DNA of 64,000 nt from Bacteroidaceae bacterium. GTDB lineage: Bacteria > Bacteroidota > Bacteroidia > Bacteroidales > Bacteroidaceae. The notes under the pieces were generated by a model. That model was not told the origin of the DNA and did not search any database. It worked only from the letters and a program-made list of their open reading frames with translations. The DNA lies in NCBI GenBank assembly GCA_017534535.1, contig JAFXVZ010000004.1, forward strand, positions 1 through 64,000, read 5' to 3'. This document shows positions 28,062 through 36,571 of this stretch, piece after piece (position 1 is the stretch's first letter; each line of letters opens with the position of its first letter). The position numbers were made by a program, and so were the translations under genes.

Positions 28062-29285
28062 ATGGAGTCTTCTACATTCAATGAAAAAAGTACATCATTC
28101 GACAGCATGGAGTCATTGCCTGTTAACAGCTCTACCTGTGATGCCTATCGTGTCAAACTCTATGGAAAACTTCATTTCGTAAAGCGTCTTAAGCCCCAAT
28201 ACGCCAATGACATCCGATACCGTGAGGCACTACGTAAGGAGTTTGAAACAGGCTTTGGCTTAGAACATCCTCATCTTGTCAGATATATTGCACTTGATGG
28301 AGATAGCCTAATCATTGAACATGTAGATGGGGAAACTTTGGAATCACTTCTAACCTCGAATACCACCTATTTTACACAAAGGAAAAACACCAATCGTTTG
28401 TTGCTCCAACTGCTGGATGCTGTGCGGTATTTACACAGTCATCAAATTCTTCATCTGGACCTGAAACCAGAAAACATCATGCTCACTCGCATCAATCATG
28501 ATGTGAAACTCATCGATTTAGGATGTTGCAGAACTGATAGTTTCGACGATACACGAGGACATACTGTAACGTATGCGGCACCAGAGCAAATCAGTGGCGG
28601 AGATGTTGATGAACGAACGGACATCTATGCCATTGGCAAGATCATGGAAAAACTGCCCAATCACTATATATATAATAAGGTGATAAGCAGATGCACAGCC
28701 AAAGAAAAGAACCAGCGTTATCAGTCTGTTGACGAATTGATAAAAGACCTCAAGCCAAAAACGCTTGCACTACCTATAACAATAGGTGTTGTATTGTCTC
28801 TTATCATAATAGGATTGGCTACCATAGCCATACTCAGCAATGGAAAGTTTGAGCAAACAGCTTCTCAAGTATCTGTTGTAGATACTATCATCCAACGTAC
28901 TATCGTCAAACAAGATACGTTTCTGGTTACTCCGACAACCGTTCAAAATAAAGTACCAGCTGTTGCTACTGAGCAACAAGTGCTCAAGGAGCTGCAAGCG
29001 GAAATTTTGAAAGCATACGATTCCACCATTAAGACCTTCAATGATTCCATTTTCCCTCCACCAGTACCCTCACCCGATGCTGGCAAATACTGGGAATCAG
29101 CCACCACGTCATTCAACGACCAGGTGAAGGTATCTGTCAACAGGCTATCGAAGAAATATCCACACATCTCTCTTTCCTTGCTTGAGATGGAAGCTTCACT
29201 GCGATTCCAAGCCCTCGTTGGCTCCGTATTTAGTAATATGCAGAAAAATGGTGTACGAGGTATTAGCTCAAAAACCATGAAGTAA
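28062..29285 (+). CDS. Membrane-anchored Ser/Thr protein kinase
   Basis: 407 aa. The kinase domain covers about residues 25-225: K41 in HFVKRL, helix-C E60, HLDLKPEN (catalytic D133, N138) and DLG at 152-154 in place of DFG, then the APE-like AAPEQIS. The glycine loop is not canonical (KLYGKL). One transmembrane helix lies at about 235-257, followed by an extracytoplasmic tail of about 150 residues with no known sensor domain. Hanks-type kinases are infrequent in Bacteroidales. It sits directly upstream of the structured RNA and zinc-ribbon island, but a terminator separates them. Confidence 0.88.
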   Translation: MESSTFNEKSTSFDSMESLPVNSSTCDAYRVKLYGKLHFVKRLKPQYANDIRYREALRKEFETGFGLEHPHLVRYIALDGDSLIIEHVDGETLESLLTSNTTYFTQRKNTNRLLLQLLDAVRYLHSHQILHLDLKPENIMLTRINHDVKLIDLGCCRTDSFDDTRGHTVTYAAPEQISGGDVDERTDIYAIGKIMEKLPNHYIYNKVISRCTAKEKNQRYQSVDELIKDLKPKTLALPITIGVVLSLIIIGLATIAILSNGKFEQTASQVSVVDTIIQRTIVKQDTFLVTPTTVQNKVPAVATEQQVLKELQAEILKAYDSTIKTFNDSIFPPPVPSPDAGKYWESATTSFNDQVKVSVNRLSKKYPHISLSLLEMEASLRFQALVGSVFSNMQKNGVRGISSKTMK

Positions 29286-29311
29286 TAGCTTCTCTCATGC
29301 CCTAAATATTG

Positions 29312-29348
29312 AAATGGAAGAAATGGACGCCTCTTTTCTTCCATTTTT
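29312..29348 (+). terminator. Terminator of the kinase operon
   Basis: A 12-bp stem AAATGGAAGAAA (29312-29323) with TTTCTTCCATTT (29335-29346) and following T residues, 27 bp after the kinase stop. Nearly the same stem sequence occurs in the terminator at 13878. Confidence 0.8.
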
Positions 29349-29434
29349 GCGTTTATTATGCTATTTTTGCAGAGTAAATATGAAGTTAAACAAAAAAATA
29401 TCGCTCACAGTATGAACGTTTGAAAAAAACTTCT

Positions 29435-29442
29435 TATATTTG
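29435..29442 (+). promoter_or_regulatory. -7 box of the structured RNA
   Basis: TATATTTG, an exact TAnnTTTG match, predicting a start near 29449. The nearest upstream TTTG (29419-29422) is only 12 bp away, closer than the usual 19-20 bp, so the -33 element is weak or non-standard. Confidence 0.55.
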
Positions 29443-29448
29443 CAGTGT

Positions 29449-29675
29449 TGCAAATAGCAACAAAGACATAATAGGAAGCGTTTAGCTATTCTGTATTAGT
29501 GAATCTGGACAATTCAGGAGTACCAAGAATGCGAAAACGTTCTCTTTAGGTATCTGTATATATGTTGTTCCAAACATATATCGCCTAAAGTGTGAGCGAT
29601 TTCTCTTATTCGGTACTAAGGCAGTCCAGAGCCAACTAATAGGATAAGTTAAGTTGGCTCACACTTTCTTTATAC
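29449..29675 (+). ncRNA. ssrS: Rod-like structured RNA, candidate 6S RNA
   Basis: Bases fold into one long interrupted hairpin. From outside in: 481-486 with 648-653, 490-492 with 642-644, 494-499 with 636-641, 505-510 with 624-629, 519-524 with 612-617, 527-530 with 608-611, then a large central bubble (531-543 opposite 591-607), 544-550 with 584-590, and 558-566 with 573-581 closing a 6-nt loop (all +29000). A single rod of about 180-200 nt with a central bubble is the hallmark of 6S RNA, which binds RNA polymerase holoenzyme. It has its own -7 box. An alternative hairpin at 29629-29660 could be its terminator. Assignment is by structure only; no protein-coding frame explains the segment. 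Confidence 0.6.
29629..29672 (+). terminator. Probable terminator of the structured RNA
   Basis: A perfect 9-bp inverted repeat GAGCCAACT (29629-29637) and AGTTGGCTC (29652-29660), then ACACTTTCTTTAT. The tract is not a pure T run. This hairpin is mutually exclusive with the outer stems of the rod-like RNA. Confidence 0.5.
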
Positions 29676-29761
29676 TAATTTAATAACTAATTTAAAGACT
29701 TTAGAGCCATATGTCACATTTTTATTAGGAAGGTGTAGTTCTGAAAAAGAAGATTGAAATT

Positions 29762-29790
29762 TCTCTCTATAATTGCAGAATAAAGAGAGA
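29762..29790. repeat. Inverted repeat upstream of the zinc-ribbon island
   Basis: TCTCTCT (29762-29768) and AGAGAGA (29784-29790) around a 15-nt spacer, 57 bp before the first zinc-ribbon gene. It could be a leader hairpin or an operator. Confidence 0.35.
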
Positions 29791-29846
29791 GTGAATTCAA
29801 AAGTATTTTTGTATTTTTCGTATTTATAATAAATAATTTAATTATT

Positions 29847-30245
29847 ATGGCATTCTGTAGAAATTGTGGAAATCAAGTTAATGAAGGGGTAAAATTTTGC
29901 CCTAAATGTGGTCAGCCTGTAGAGGCACAACCAGTTCAACAACCATCTGTACAACCTCAGTATGTGTCACAGACGGTTCAACAACCTCAAGAGAGAAAAC
30001 CTATTAAACCAGATTCTGGTATGCTAATGGCTATTCTTTCAACAATCTTTTGCTGTCTACCGACAGGTATTGTCGCAATTATTAAAGCAAATAAAGTTGA
30101 TAAGTTGTATTATTCTGGAGATTATAGGGGAGCTGAGGATGCTGCAAGTAGTGCTAGAACATGGACATATATAGGTGTGGGAATTGCCGCAATTAGCTAT
30201 CTAATTTACTTTATTTTTATAGGTTTATCAGGGATATCCTTATAA
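29847..30245 (+). CDS. Zinc-ribbon plus CD225/dispanin-like membrane protein
   Basis: 132 aa. An N-terminal zinc ribbon (CRNCG at 4-8, CPKCG at 19-23) is followed by a proline/glutamine-rich linker and a CD225-like two-helix membrane domain. In that domain KPDSGM precedes ILSTIFCCLPTGIVAI, and the segment between the helices carries VDKLYYSGDY. CD225 proteins in animals (IFITM) alter membrane behaviour; bacterial versions are uncharacterised. It is the first gene of an AT-rich plus-strand island and is closely related to the gene at 30730. Confidence 0.85.
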   Translation: MAFCRNCGNQVNEGVKFCPKCGQPVEAQPVQQPSVQPQYVSQTVQQPQERKPIKPDSGMLMAILSTIFCCLPTGIVAIIKANKVDKLYYSGDYRGAEDAASSARTWTYIGVGIAAISYLIYFIFIGLSGISL

Positions 30246-30271
30246 ATTCAACGCTTTACTAATAGCGATGG

Positions 30272-30310
30272 GGATGTGCACCATTTAAGTCCGCTTAAAA
30301 ATGCACATCC
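30272..30310. other. Nested hairpin between zinc-ribbon genes
   Basis: GGATGTGCA (30272-30280) pairs with TGCACATCC (30302-30310), and inside it TTTAAG (30284-30289) pairs with CTTAAA (30294-30299). No T run follows, so it looks more like a processing or regulatory element than a terminator. It ends 18 bp before the start of the TM2 gene. Confidence 0.6.
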
Positions 30311-30328
30311 TCAAATAAAAAATGTGTT

Positions 30329-30712
30329 ATGGCTTTTTGTAAAAATTGTGGTAAGCAGTTTGTAGAAGGAATTAAGTATTGTCCTTCTTGTGGCACTATT
30401 TGTCAAGAAATAAATGCTAACAATAGCCCCATAGTACAACAACCTACTATTGTCTATGTTCAGTCACCTCAGCAACAAAATGTATATGTTCATGGTGTTG
30501 AAAAAAGTAAAGGAATAACTCTTTTATTGTGTTTTTTCCTTGGTGGTTTTGGTATTCATCAGTTCTATATTGGAAATACTATTAAAGGGGTTACATATCT
30601 TCTTTTTTGTTGGATATGTTATATCACAGGTATTGTAGCTATAATAGATTTTTTTATTTTTCTATGTATGAGCGAAGAAAGGTTTCATCAAAAGTATGAT
30701 AAAAACTATTAG
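30329..30712 (+). CDS. Zinc-ribbon plus TM2-domain membrane protein
   Basis: 127 aa. The zinc ribbon uses CKNCG (4-8) and CPSCG (19-23). After a Gln-rich linker comes a TM2 domain: GITLLLCFFLGGFGIHQFYIG, abbreviated by its key GGFGxHQFY motif, a turn with TIKGVTYLL, then a second helix ending with the conserved DFF. TM2 domains are small two-helix membrane units of unknown role. It belongs to the same island as its neighbours. Confidence 0.85.
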   Translation: MAFCKNCGKQFVEGIKYCPSCGTICQEINANNSPIVQQPTIVYVQSPQQQNVYVHGVEKSKGITLLLCFFLGGFGIHQFYIGNTIKGVTYLLFCWICYITGIVAIIDFFIFLCMSEERFHQKYDKNY

Positions 30713-30729
30713 TGGGAATTATTTAGCTT

Positions 30730-31116
30730 ATGGCATATTGTAGTAATTGTGGTAATCAAATTTCTGAAGATATTTTGTTCTGTCCCGTTTGTGGCCACAG
30801 AGTGGGCGTCGTTGTAAGGATACAGGAACAGCAGCCATATCAACCAACTCAACAAAATATAAAAATGCCATTGAAGCCAGACTCCAATATGGCATTAGCA
30901 ATTCTTTCTACAGTATTATGCTGTGTACCTACAGGTATATATGCTATTATTCTTTCTAATCGAGTGGATACCCTTTATTATGAGGGAAAATATAAAGAGG
31001 CAGAATATGCTGCAGAAGACTCTAAGAAATGGTCTATTATTGGTCTGGTGTTGGCTTTCATTATATATCTAATTATATTTATTATTTACTCAATTGCTAT
31101 TTTTTCAATAGACTAA
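30730..31116 (+). CDS. Zinc-ribbon plus CD225/dispanin-like membrane protein
   Basis: 128 aa, a paralogue of the 29847 gene. Zinc ribbon CSNCG and CPVCG at the N terminus, then KPDSNMALAILSTVLCCVPTG-type first helix and the VDTLYYEGKY loop, and a second helix. The linker is Gln/Pro-rich. It starts 17 bp after the TM2 gene and ends 2 bp before the DUF2752 gene, so it is co-transcribed. Confidence 0.85.
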   Translation: MAYCSNCGNQISEDILFCPVCGHRVGVVVRIQEQQPYQPTQQNIKMPLKPDSNMALAILSTVLCCVPTGIYAIILSNRVDTLYYEGKYKEAEYAAEDSKKWSIIGLVLAFIIYLIIFIIYSIAIFSID

Positions 31117-31118
31117 TA

Positions 31119-31511
31119 ATGACAACACTAAAGAGTTATATTGTTATAGCTGGCCTATTTACACTTCTGCTACTAGGTTGTTTCATATATTATCATGTTG
31201 ATCCAACTCAAAATGCGCTAATGCCTAAATGCCCAGTAAAATTGTTGACAGGATATGATTGTCCTGGATGTGGATTTCAACGAGCATTCCACGCATTATT
31301 ACATGGTAATTATTTGGAAGCAATACATTATAACCTTTTTCTTCTTGTTGCTATTCCATTATTATGCTTCTGGTGTGTTAATTGTTTTTTTATCAAACGA
31401 TCGGTACGCCCTACCACTAAAAGAGTATTAGTAAAAATCAATAAAGAAATTGTGAATCTATATATTGTGTGCTATTTTATTTGGTTCGTGGTAAGGAATG
31501 TATTTATTTAA
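31119..31511 (+). CDS. DUF2752 membrane protein
   Basis: 130 aa from the ATG at 31119, just after the stop of the upstream gene; the reading frame is open further upstream but overlaps that gene. It contains the DUF2752 signature TGYDCPGCGFQRA (residues about 43-55) and three hydrophobic helices. Members are small inner-membrane proteins of unknown function, often beside CD225 or TM2 genes in Bacteroidota. The conserved CPGCG may bind metal. Confidence 0.85.
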   Translation: MTTLKSYIVIAGLFTLLLLGCFIYYHVDPTQNALMPKCPVKLLTGYDCPGCGFQRAFHALLHGNYLEAIHYNLFLLVAIPLLCFWCVNCFFIKRSVRPTTKRVLVKINKEIVNLYIVCYFIWFVVRNVFI

Positions 31512-31540
31512 ATGTATAATTTTAATTTATTTGTATTGTT

Positions 31541-31939
31541 ATGGCTTTTTGTGAGACTTGTGGTACTCAATTAAAAGAAGGAGCAAAATTCTGCTCAAAG
31601 TGTGGTAGTCCAGTAAATAAAAATGATGTTGTAAACAACGGTCAGTTACATATTCACTGTAAAAGTTCTTTTTTTTTAGGGCTTTTGTCATTTGCTAATG
31701 TTTATGTATCTATCAATGGAAATGAAATCGGTTCATATCAATTAAATAAAGGATTTGATGTATCTGTTCCAATTCAACAAAAAACGACATTAGTAAATGT
31801 TAAGTTTCTTTTTAGGAAGTACAATAAAACACTAACTTTAGATATAAGTAAAGATTATCACTATTATCTTGTGTTAGACCTTTTAACATATGGTTTCTCT
31901 TTTATTTTGCAAGATGACATGGGTAATAGAATAGCCTAA
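31541..31939 (+). CDS. Zinc-ribbon protein with unrecognised C-terminal domain
   Basis: 132 aa. Zinc ribbon with CETCG (4-8) and CSKCG (19-23). Residues about 35-132 form a beta-rich domain (YVSINGNEIGSYQLNKG, then VNVKFLFRKYNKTLTLDIS) resembling a carboxypeptidase-regulatory or PEGA-like sandwich, but I cannot name the family. The late hydrophobic stretch (YYLVLDLLTYGFSFIL) might contact the membrane. Same strand and short spacing as its neighbours. Confidence 0.7.
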   Translation: MAFCETCGTQLKEGAKFCSKCGSPVNKNDVVNNGQLHIHCKSSFFLGLLSFANVYVSINGNEIGSYQLNKGFDVSVPIQQKTTLVNVKFLFRKYNKTLTLDISKDYHYYLVLDLLTYGFSFILQDDMGNRIA

Positions 31940-31964
31940 TTATTAATTTTAAATTTTTGCTGCG

Positions 31965-34169
31965 ATGAAAACATGTCCTTATTGTAACTCACAGATGGAT
32001 GATGACAATCTGTTCTGTGAAAACTGCGGAAAGAAATATCCGCAAGGGAAAATATGCCCACAATGTGGAGTAGAGTTAAATGAAAATGATTTGTTTTGCC
32101 AAAATTGTGGAACGAAAGTTGAATTGACTACTCCTTCTTCGTCTGAGCCGTCTTCTTCTGTTGAAGAGGTTCTTCAAAAGAAATGTCCTAATTGTGGTAC
32201 TATTATTACTGATAACTGTCTTTTTTGTGAAAACTGTGGTACAAAATTACATGGTGAGATTAGTAAGCCAAAAGTGACGCAGACTGTATTCGAGGAAAAG
32301 AATGTTGTTGAAGAAAAGCCTCAAGCTCCTGCTCCTGCTAATCCAACTACCATCCGTCAGGATGAAAATAATAAAAAACAAGGGAAGAAACCTTCAGGCA
32401 ATAATATGATGTTTCCAATATTGATTGGTGTAATAGTCCTTGTTTTATTAGGAGGTGGCGCATGGTATTATCTCAATAATAAAACAAAATCATCATCTAT
32501 AGAGATTGAAAAGATCGTTATCAATGAGCAAAATGGCTCGTCTCCTATGGATGATGGTTTCTATTATCTAAATGCAGGAATTGATTACCCAAAGGGAAAA
32601 AGTAAAGCAGAAACTAAAATAAAAGAATGGATTAAAGGCGTTGTTACATTGACACCATGTACTGATGTGAAAATTATTTATAACGAAGATGTAAACAAGA
32701 GCAACAAACTCATGGATGCATTGATAGGTCATTGCAAGAGTCACATGGGAACAATTCACTCTATCACGATTGAGAAGATTTTTGAGAACGATACTTATAT
32801 TACTATCAAAAGCACTAATATGTATAGTGGGGGTAATTCTGGATACTATCATAACAACATTGCTACATTCAAAAAAACTGACGGGACCAAATTAAAGATC
32901 GCTGATATTTTTGATTTAAATAATTCCAATATCTCAAGAACAATAGGTTTCGTTCCATCTGAGAATAACTACTCAATTGGTTTAACAGATGATAAGGTAA
33001 TCATTGTTGGGACAGATGAAAGCTATGGCTACCCAGACACAGAAACTGAATTGCCAATTTCAAAGATGCAAAAGTTAATTAAAAGTGATTCTGAATGGAT
33101 AAAAGTCAATGTCAGTCAGTCAAAATCGGAGGAAAGCATAATCAGAGAGCGAATTGAAGATATTTATGATAAAATATTTAAGTATCTAAACAGTAGTGAT
33201 TACATACCCAATTTTGAAGACCAATTCTTATCTTCTGAATTTAATGCGTTATACAATGAGGCAGGTGAATTAGCAGAAAATTTAAATGATGATTATATTT
33301 TGATGGATTCTAACATGTGGTCAGGACAAGATTTCGATAATCCATCTATAGAGGTTGTGAATGTCTATATAATTTCGGATAATAAAGCTACTGTAGAAAT
33401 TCTGTATAAGCCTTTCTATAATATGGACGATAAAGAACAGAGGACGCTTTCGCTAGTTAAGGAAAATGAAAAATGGGTAATAGATGATTTTAAAGAGGAA
33501 CCGTATTATTCATCGGTTAAAAATTATCTTAAAGGACAAATAGAAACACTTGACTACAGTTCTGATTATGACTGGATTCAGGGACACTGGGTTTGTGATG
33601 GACCTTTAGGTAAAACACACTTAGTAATTGATGAAGATCACATCATGCAATATCAAAAAAGTCCATCAGAATCTACGAATCCGACATTTACAATTGAGGA
33701 TAATGTAATTGTGGCCAACTCTCCAATAATGCAAACCACTTATAATATTGATGTGGTTAATCATAGAATTCAATATGGAGAAATGAATGGGAAAGAGTAT
33801 TGGTTCAGGAAAATTAGCGACTCTTCTTCTACTGATTATGCAACACAGATTTCAAATGAAGACTATTCTACATATGCATCAAACACTAAGGAGTTTACTA
33901 ATGATCAGTATGTTCTAGCTTCTCTTGCGAATCATTCATTTAAACATAATGATGGGCTTGTTATCAGATTCGATAGTCAATGTCAGGTATATATTGACGG
34001 AGATTGGGTTGCAGGTGCGACTTCGGTTGTCCAATATGATAAAACAAGTGCTTTAATAGAGTTCAATAGTCCTACTTATGGGGCTAATAGGCTTTTGGTA
34101 AAAATTGTAAAAGACAAGTTAGAACTTGTTGACACTAAAGACCATTCTGTATATCGACAATATATGTAA
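31965..34169 (+). CDS. Triple zinc-ribbon, single-TM protein with DUF3298-like and NTF2-like ectodomains
   Basis: 734 aa. Three zinc ribbons precede the membrane segment: Cys pairs at 4/7 and 18/21, 31/34 and 45/48, 74/77 and 88/91. A transmembrane helix lies at 149-170, giving a cytoplasmic zinc-ribbon head and a large outer part. Residues about 195-370 resemble DUF3298/RsiV-type domains (ATFKKTDGTKLKIADIFD). Residues about 390-520 resemble an NTF2-like domain ending in EKWVIDDFKEEP. Two beta-rich segments follow, the first with WVCDG and a lipocalin-like strand pattern. This is the largest member of the island and may sense something outside the cell. Domain calls are by eye. Confidence 0.75.
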   Translation: MKTCPYCNSQMDDDNLFCENCGKKYPQGKICPQCGVELNENDLFCQNCGTKVELTTPSSSEPSSSVEEVLQKKCPNCGTIITDNCLFCENCGTKLHGEISKPKVTQTVFEEKNVVEEKPQAPAPANPTTIRQDENNKKQGKKPSGNNMMFPILIGVIVLVLLGGGAWYYLNNKTKSSSIEIEKIVINEQNGSSPMDDGFYYLNAGIDYPKGKSKAETKIKEWIKGVVTLTPCTDVKIIYNEDVNKSNKLMDALIGHCKSHMGTIHSITIEKIFENDTYITIKSTNMYSGGNSGYYHNNIATFKKTDGTKLKIADIFDLNNSNISRTIGFVPSENNYSIGLTDDKVIIVGTDESYGYPDTETELPISKMQKLIKSDSEWIKVNVSQSKSEESIIRERIEDIYDKIFKYLNSSDYIPNFEDQFLSSEFNALYNEAGELAENLNDDYILMDSNMWSGQDFDNPSIEVVNVYIISDNKATVEILYKPFYNMDDKEQRTLSLVKENEKWVIDDFKEEPYYSSVKNYLKGQIETLDYSSDYDWIQGHWVCDGPLGKTHLVIDEDHIMQYQKSPSESTNPTFTIEDNVIVANSPIMQTTYNIDVVNHRIQYGEMNGKEYWFRKISDSSSTDYATQISNEDYSTYASNTKEFTNDQYVLASLANHSFKHNDGLVIRFDSQCQVYIDGDWVAGATSVVQYDKTSALIEFNSPTYGANRLLVKIVKDKLELVDTKDHSVYRQYM

Positions 34170-34309
34170 TAGTTACATTGTTTTTATTGCTGTCTGGTGT
34201 TTTTTTACTTTGGGTAGTAATGCATAGAAATGGAATTGTATCTTGATTATAATTTTAACTGAGAGGATTGTGTTTTTTATTATTAGTTTAACAAAAAAAT
34301 ATAATTATT

Positions 34310-35713
34310 ATGAAAGTTAGATTTTTTGAATTCGTCTTTTTATTATTTTTATTCACATTTACAGGAGTTGTAAATGCACAAGTTACTCCATTTTATACAA
34401 ATAGTATAGATCATGGTGAAGTTGATGAAGCTACTGAAAGATTTTTCATTAGCGATCTTATATTCTTGCCTGATATGGGTGAAGATTATCCGCTATCAAA
34501 AAATGTTCGTAGTTGGGCTAAGGATTTTTTTAACTCAAATACTGGCATTATACTCAATCAGGAAACAGATAATAATTATCAATATATTGAAGGGTTTTAT
34601 TCTAGAGAGTTTAAGAAGAAAACGTCTCCAAAAAATGAAAAAATGGGCATTAGTTTGCCTTTACTCTATTCAAATAAACATTTCGTGACTTATAAAGCTT
34701 TTTACGGACATGCTCTTAACGATATAAAATATAAAGTAGATATAGCAACTTTTGTTCGTAATACAGGTAGTCGTTTGTCAGTTAAGGATATTTTTAAATG
34801 TGATGATAATACTATAAAAAAACTAATGTTTGAGAACCGTCCAAAAGGACTTCCATGTGATATAAAGTCAGCTAACGAGATTAATATCATAAGTGCAGGA
34901 ATTAATCAAAAAACAATAGACGTAGTTGGCTCTTTTTATAAAGATAATGCTGCCGTATATGAAATACCATTTGAAGATGCAGAAGAATATCTGACAGACA
35001 ACGCATATAAGATGCATGGCGCAATAGTTACAAGAAAGGGTACAATTTTTTCAGATGATGCACCTGTTTCTTATACCGATAGATATTTTAGTCATTTGCT
35101 TCGTAACGTTTCAGTATCATTAGGAGCTTACCACAACGTAAATCTTGGTATAGATTTCGGAGTACAATTAGATAAAAAATATGATTTTGATCAAGATGGT
35201 GTAATTAAAAGTAAGGATCCTAAAGAAAGACTATATGTAGAGATTCCATCTGACGACGATAATAAAGAAGTCTATATTGAATTCTCTAAATCAGCTGCAA
35301 AGTCATTTGTAGAGGAGTTAGGTAAACAACTCAAAGATTATAAGAATTGGAAAGAAAAGATGCAATCACAAAACTTTTCCAAATACAAGCTGGAAGATAA
35401 TGGTGGTGGCAAAACAAATGTTTCGTTTTATCGAAAAGATAAAAATTCATATGGATATGAAGAAGATATGGAGTATATATATCAGTTTACATATTTCAAA
35501 AAACTTGGAACTACTGCTATAGTAATTAAAAGTGGGAAGAAAACAGGTGTCGTAAAGAAGTTACTGAATCTTGGATCGACATCAGAAAAGAATATTAATA
35601 TGGAACTCCGTGAGGACAAGCTAAGTGGATGGACTTTAATTTTGGATGAGCCAGATAAGGAAATTCCAGAAATATGTAAAGCGATTGAAGTGTGTTTGGA
35701 AAGAATGCAGTAA
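34310..35713 (+). CDS. Secreted protein with DUF3298-like domain
   Basis: 467 aa with a signal peptide ending near VNAQ. Residues about 35-240 are homologous by eye to the DUF3298-like region of the preceding 734-aa protein (shared ATF...G..L...DIF and the NxYSIGLxxxxIxxVG-like segment). A short acidic stretch, DFDQDGVI at about 292-299, matches an EF-hand calcium loop in spacing. The remainder is a charged beta-rich domain I do not recognise. No transmembrane segment, so it is probably periplasmic. Confidence 0.7.
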   Translation: MKVRFFEFVFLLFLFTFTGVVNAQVTPFYTNSIDHGEVDEATERFFISDLIFLPDMGEDYPLSKNVRSWAKDFFNSNTGIILNQETDNNYQYIEGFYSREFKKKTSPKNEKMGISLPLLYSNKHFVTYKAFYGHALNDIKYKVDIATFVRNTGSRLSVKDIFKCDDNTIKKLMFENRPKGLPCDIKSANEINIISAGINQKTIDVVGSFYKDNAAVYEIPFEDAEEYLTDNAYKMHGAIVTRKGTIFSDDAPVSYTDRYFSHLLRNVSVSLGAYHNVNLGIDFGVQLDKKYDFDQDGVIKSKDPKERLYVEIPSDDDNKEVYIEFSKSAAKSFVEELGKQLKDYKNWKEKMQSQNFSKYKLEDNGGGKTNVSFYRKDKNSYGYEEDMEYIYQFTYFKKLGTTAIVIKSGKKTGVVKKLLNLGSTSEKNINMELREDKLSGWTLILDEPDKEIPEICKAIEVCLERMQ

Positions 35714-35828
35714 ACGAATCTACTTATAGATTTAATGGAAATCACCTTTCTAATTATAGGGTACATAAAAGGAATGGTACAATATAATATTAATGTATAT
35801 AAATTGATAATTATTAAATGGTTAAAAT

Positions 35829-36119
35829 ATGAAACGGTTTATTTTTTTCATTGCGTTTATTAGCTTTTTTATGACAGCTATGGCTGATTGGACTTATGGA
35901 ACCGCTTATTTTAAAGGAGATAAGCCGTCTAATTGCTTGTGCGCAGGAGTTGTGACAATTTACTATAATGGTTCGTTATCTCAGAAATCAATTGAAGGTA
36001 ATACTGAGTATTGGGAAGGAACAGGTGATATTTGTGTTATTTATCCAAAGAACTATACAGGCCTCCAGATGGTCTTTTTATCAAACGGTGGTATAGTGCA
36101 AGTTCAACATCTCAGATAG
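35829..36119 (+). CDS. Small secreted protein, unknown family
   Basis: 96 aa with a signal peptide (about residues 1-19, cleaved after TAMA). The mature part has about 77 residues with two near-adjacent cysteines (NCLCAG), aromatic-rich strands and no recognised motif. It lies 115 bp downstream of the DUF3298-like gene on the same strand. Codon and base composition are as AT-rich as the rest of the island. Function unknown. Confidence 0.6.
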   Translation: MKRFIFFIAFISFFMTAMADWTYGTAYFKGDKPSNCLCAGVVTIYYNGSLSQKSIEGNTEYWEGTGDICVIYPKNYTGLQMVFLSNGGIVQVQHLR

Positions 36120-36263
36120 TCTGAGAATAAAAGATTCAGCATTGTAAGAATTTAACATTGAATTTATTGCCTTTTTTGGGCGACAATTTATAAAATAACG
36201 TTTGTTGTATCTACAATTAAGGATGTGACACATTCTCATTAAGTTATATAAATTAGAATTAAA

Positions 36264-36288
36264 TAAGTTGGCTCAAACTATTTTTATA
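36264..36288. repeat. Copy of the 3' end of the structured RNA
   Basis: 25 bases that match 29650-29674 at 22 positions, including TAAGTTGGCTCA and the T-rich tail. Both copies precede a zinc-ribbon gene. The upstream part of the RNA is not repeated here. Confidence 0.6.
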
Positions 36289-36337
36289 AGAATTATGCAT
36301 CATTGAGCCTGATGCATGAAAAAAACAGTAAAGTATT

Positions 36338-36508
36338 ATGGCAAAATGTGAAAAATGTGGGATGAATATTCCTGATGATGCTGAAGTATGTCCATATTGT
36401 GGGACAAAGACCTCTTATGGTCGTGCAAATAATATTTCTGTGACACTATTTTCTTATGGAATTATTATTTGCTTAATATTGTATGCATTAAAATCTTGTT
36501 TTTCCTGA
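36338..36508 (+). CDS. Small zinc-ribbon membrane protein (56 aa)
   Basis: 56 aa beginning MAKCEKCG, with the second Cys pair in CPYCG at 19-22, so a complete zinc ribbon. One transmembrane helix covers about 35-52. It is shorter than the other zinc-ribbon genes of the island and has only a short linker. It follows the repeat at 36264 by 49 bp. The Cys spacing matching its longer relatives makes a real gene likely despite its length. Confidence 0.7.
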   Translation: MAKCEKCGMNIPDDAEVCPYCGTKTSYGRANNISVTLFSYGIIICLILYALKSCFS

Positions 36509-36571
36509 TTTTAGTTTTTTATTATTAGTGATGAATTACAATGCATCACTAGTTTGTTAATTAATAGCAGT

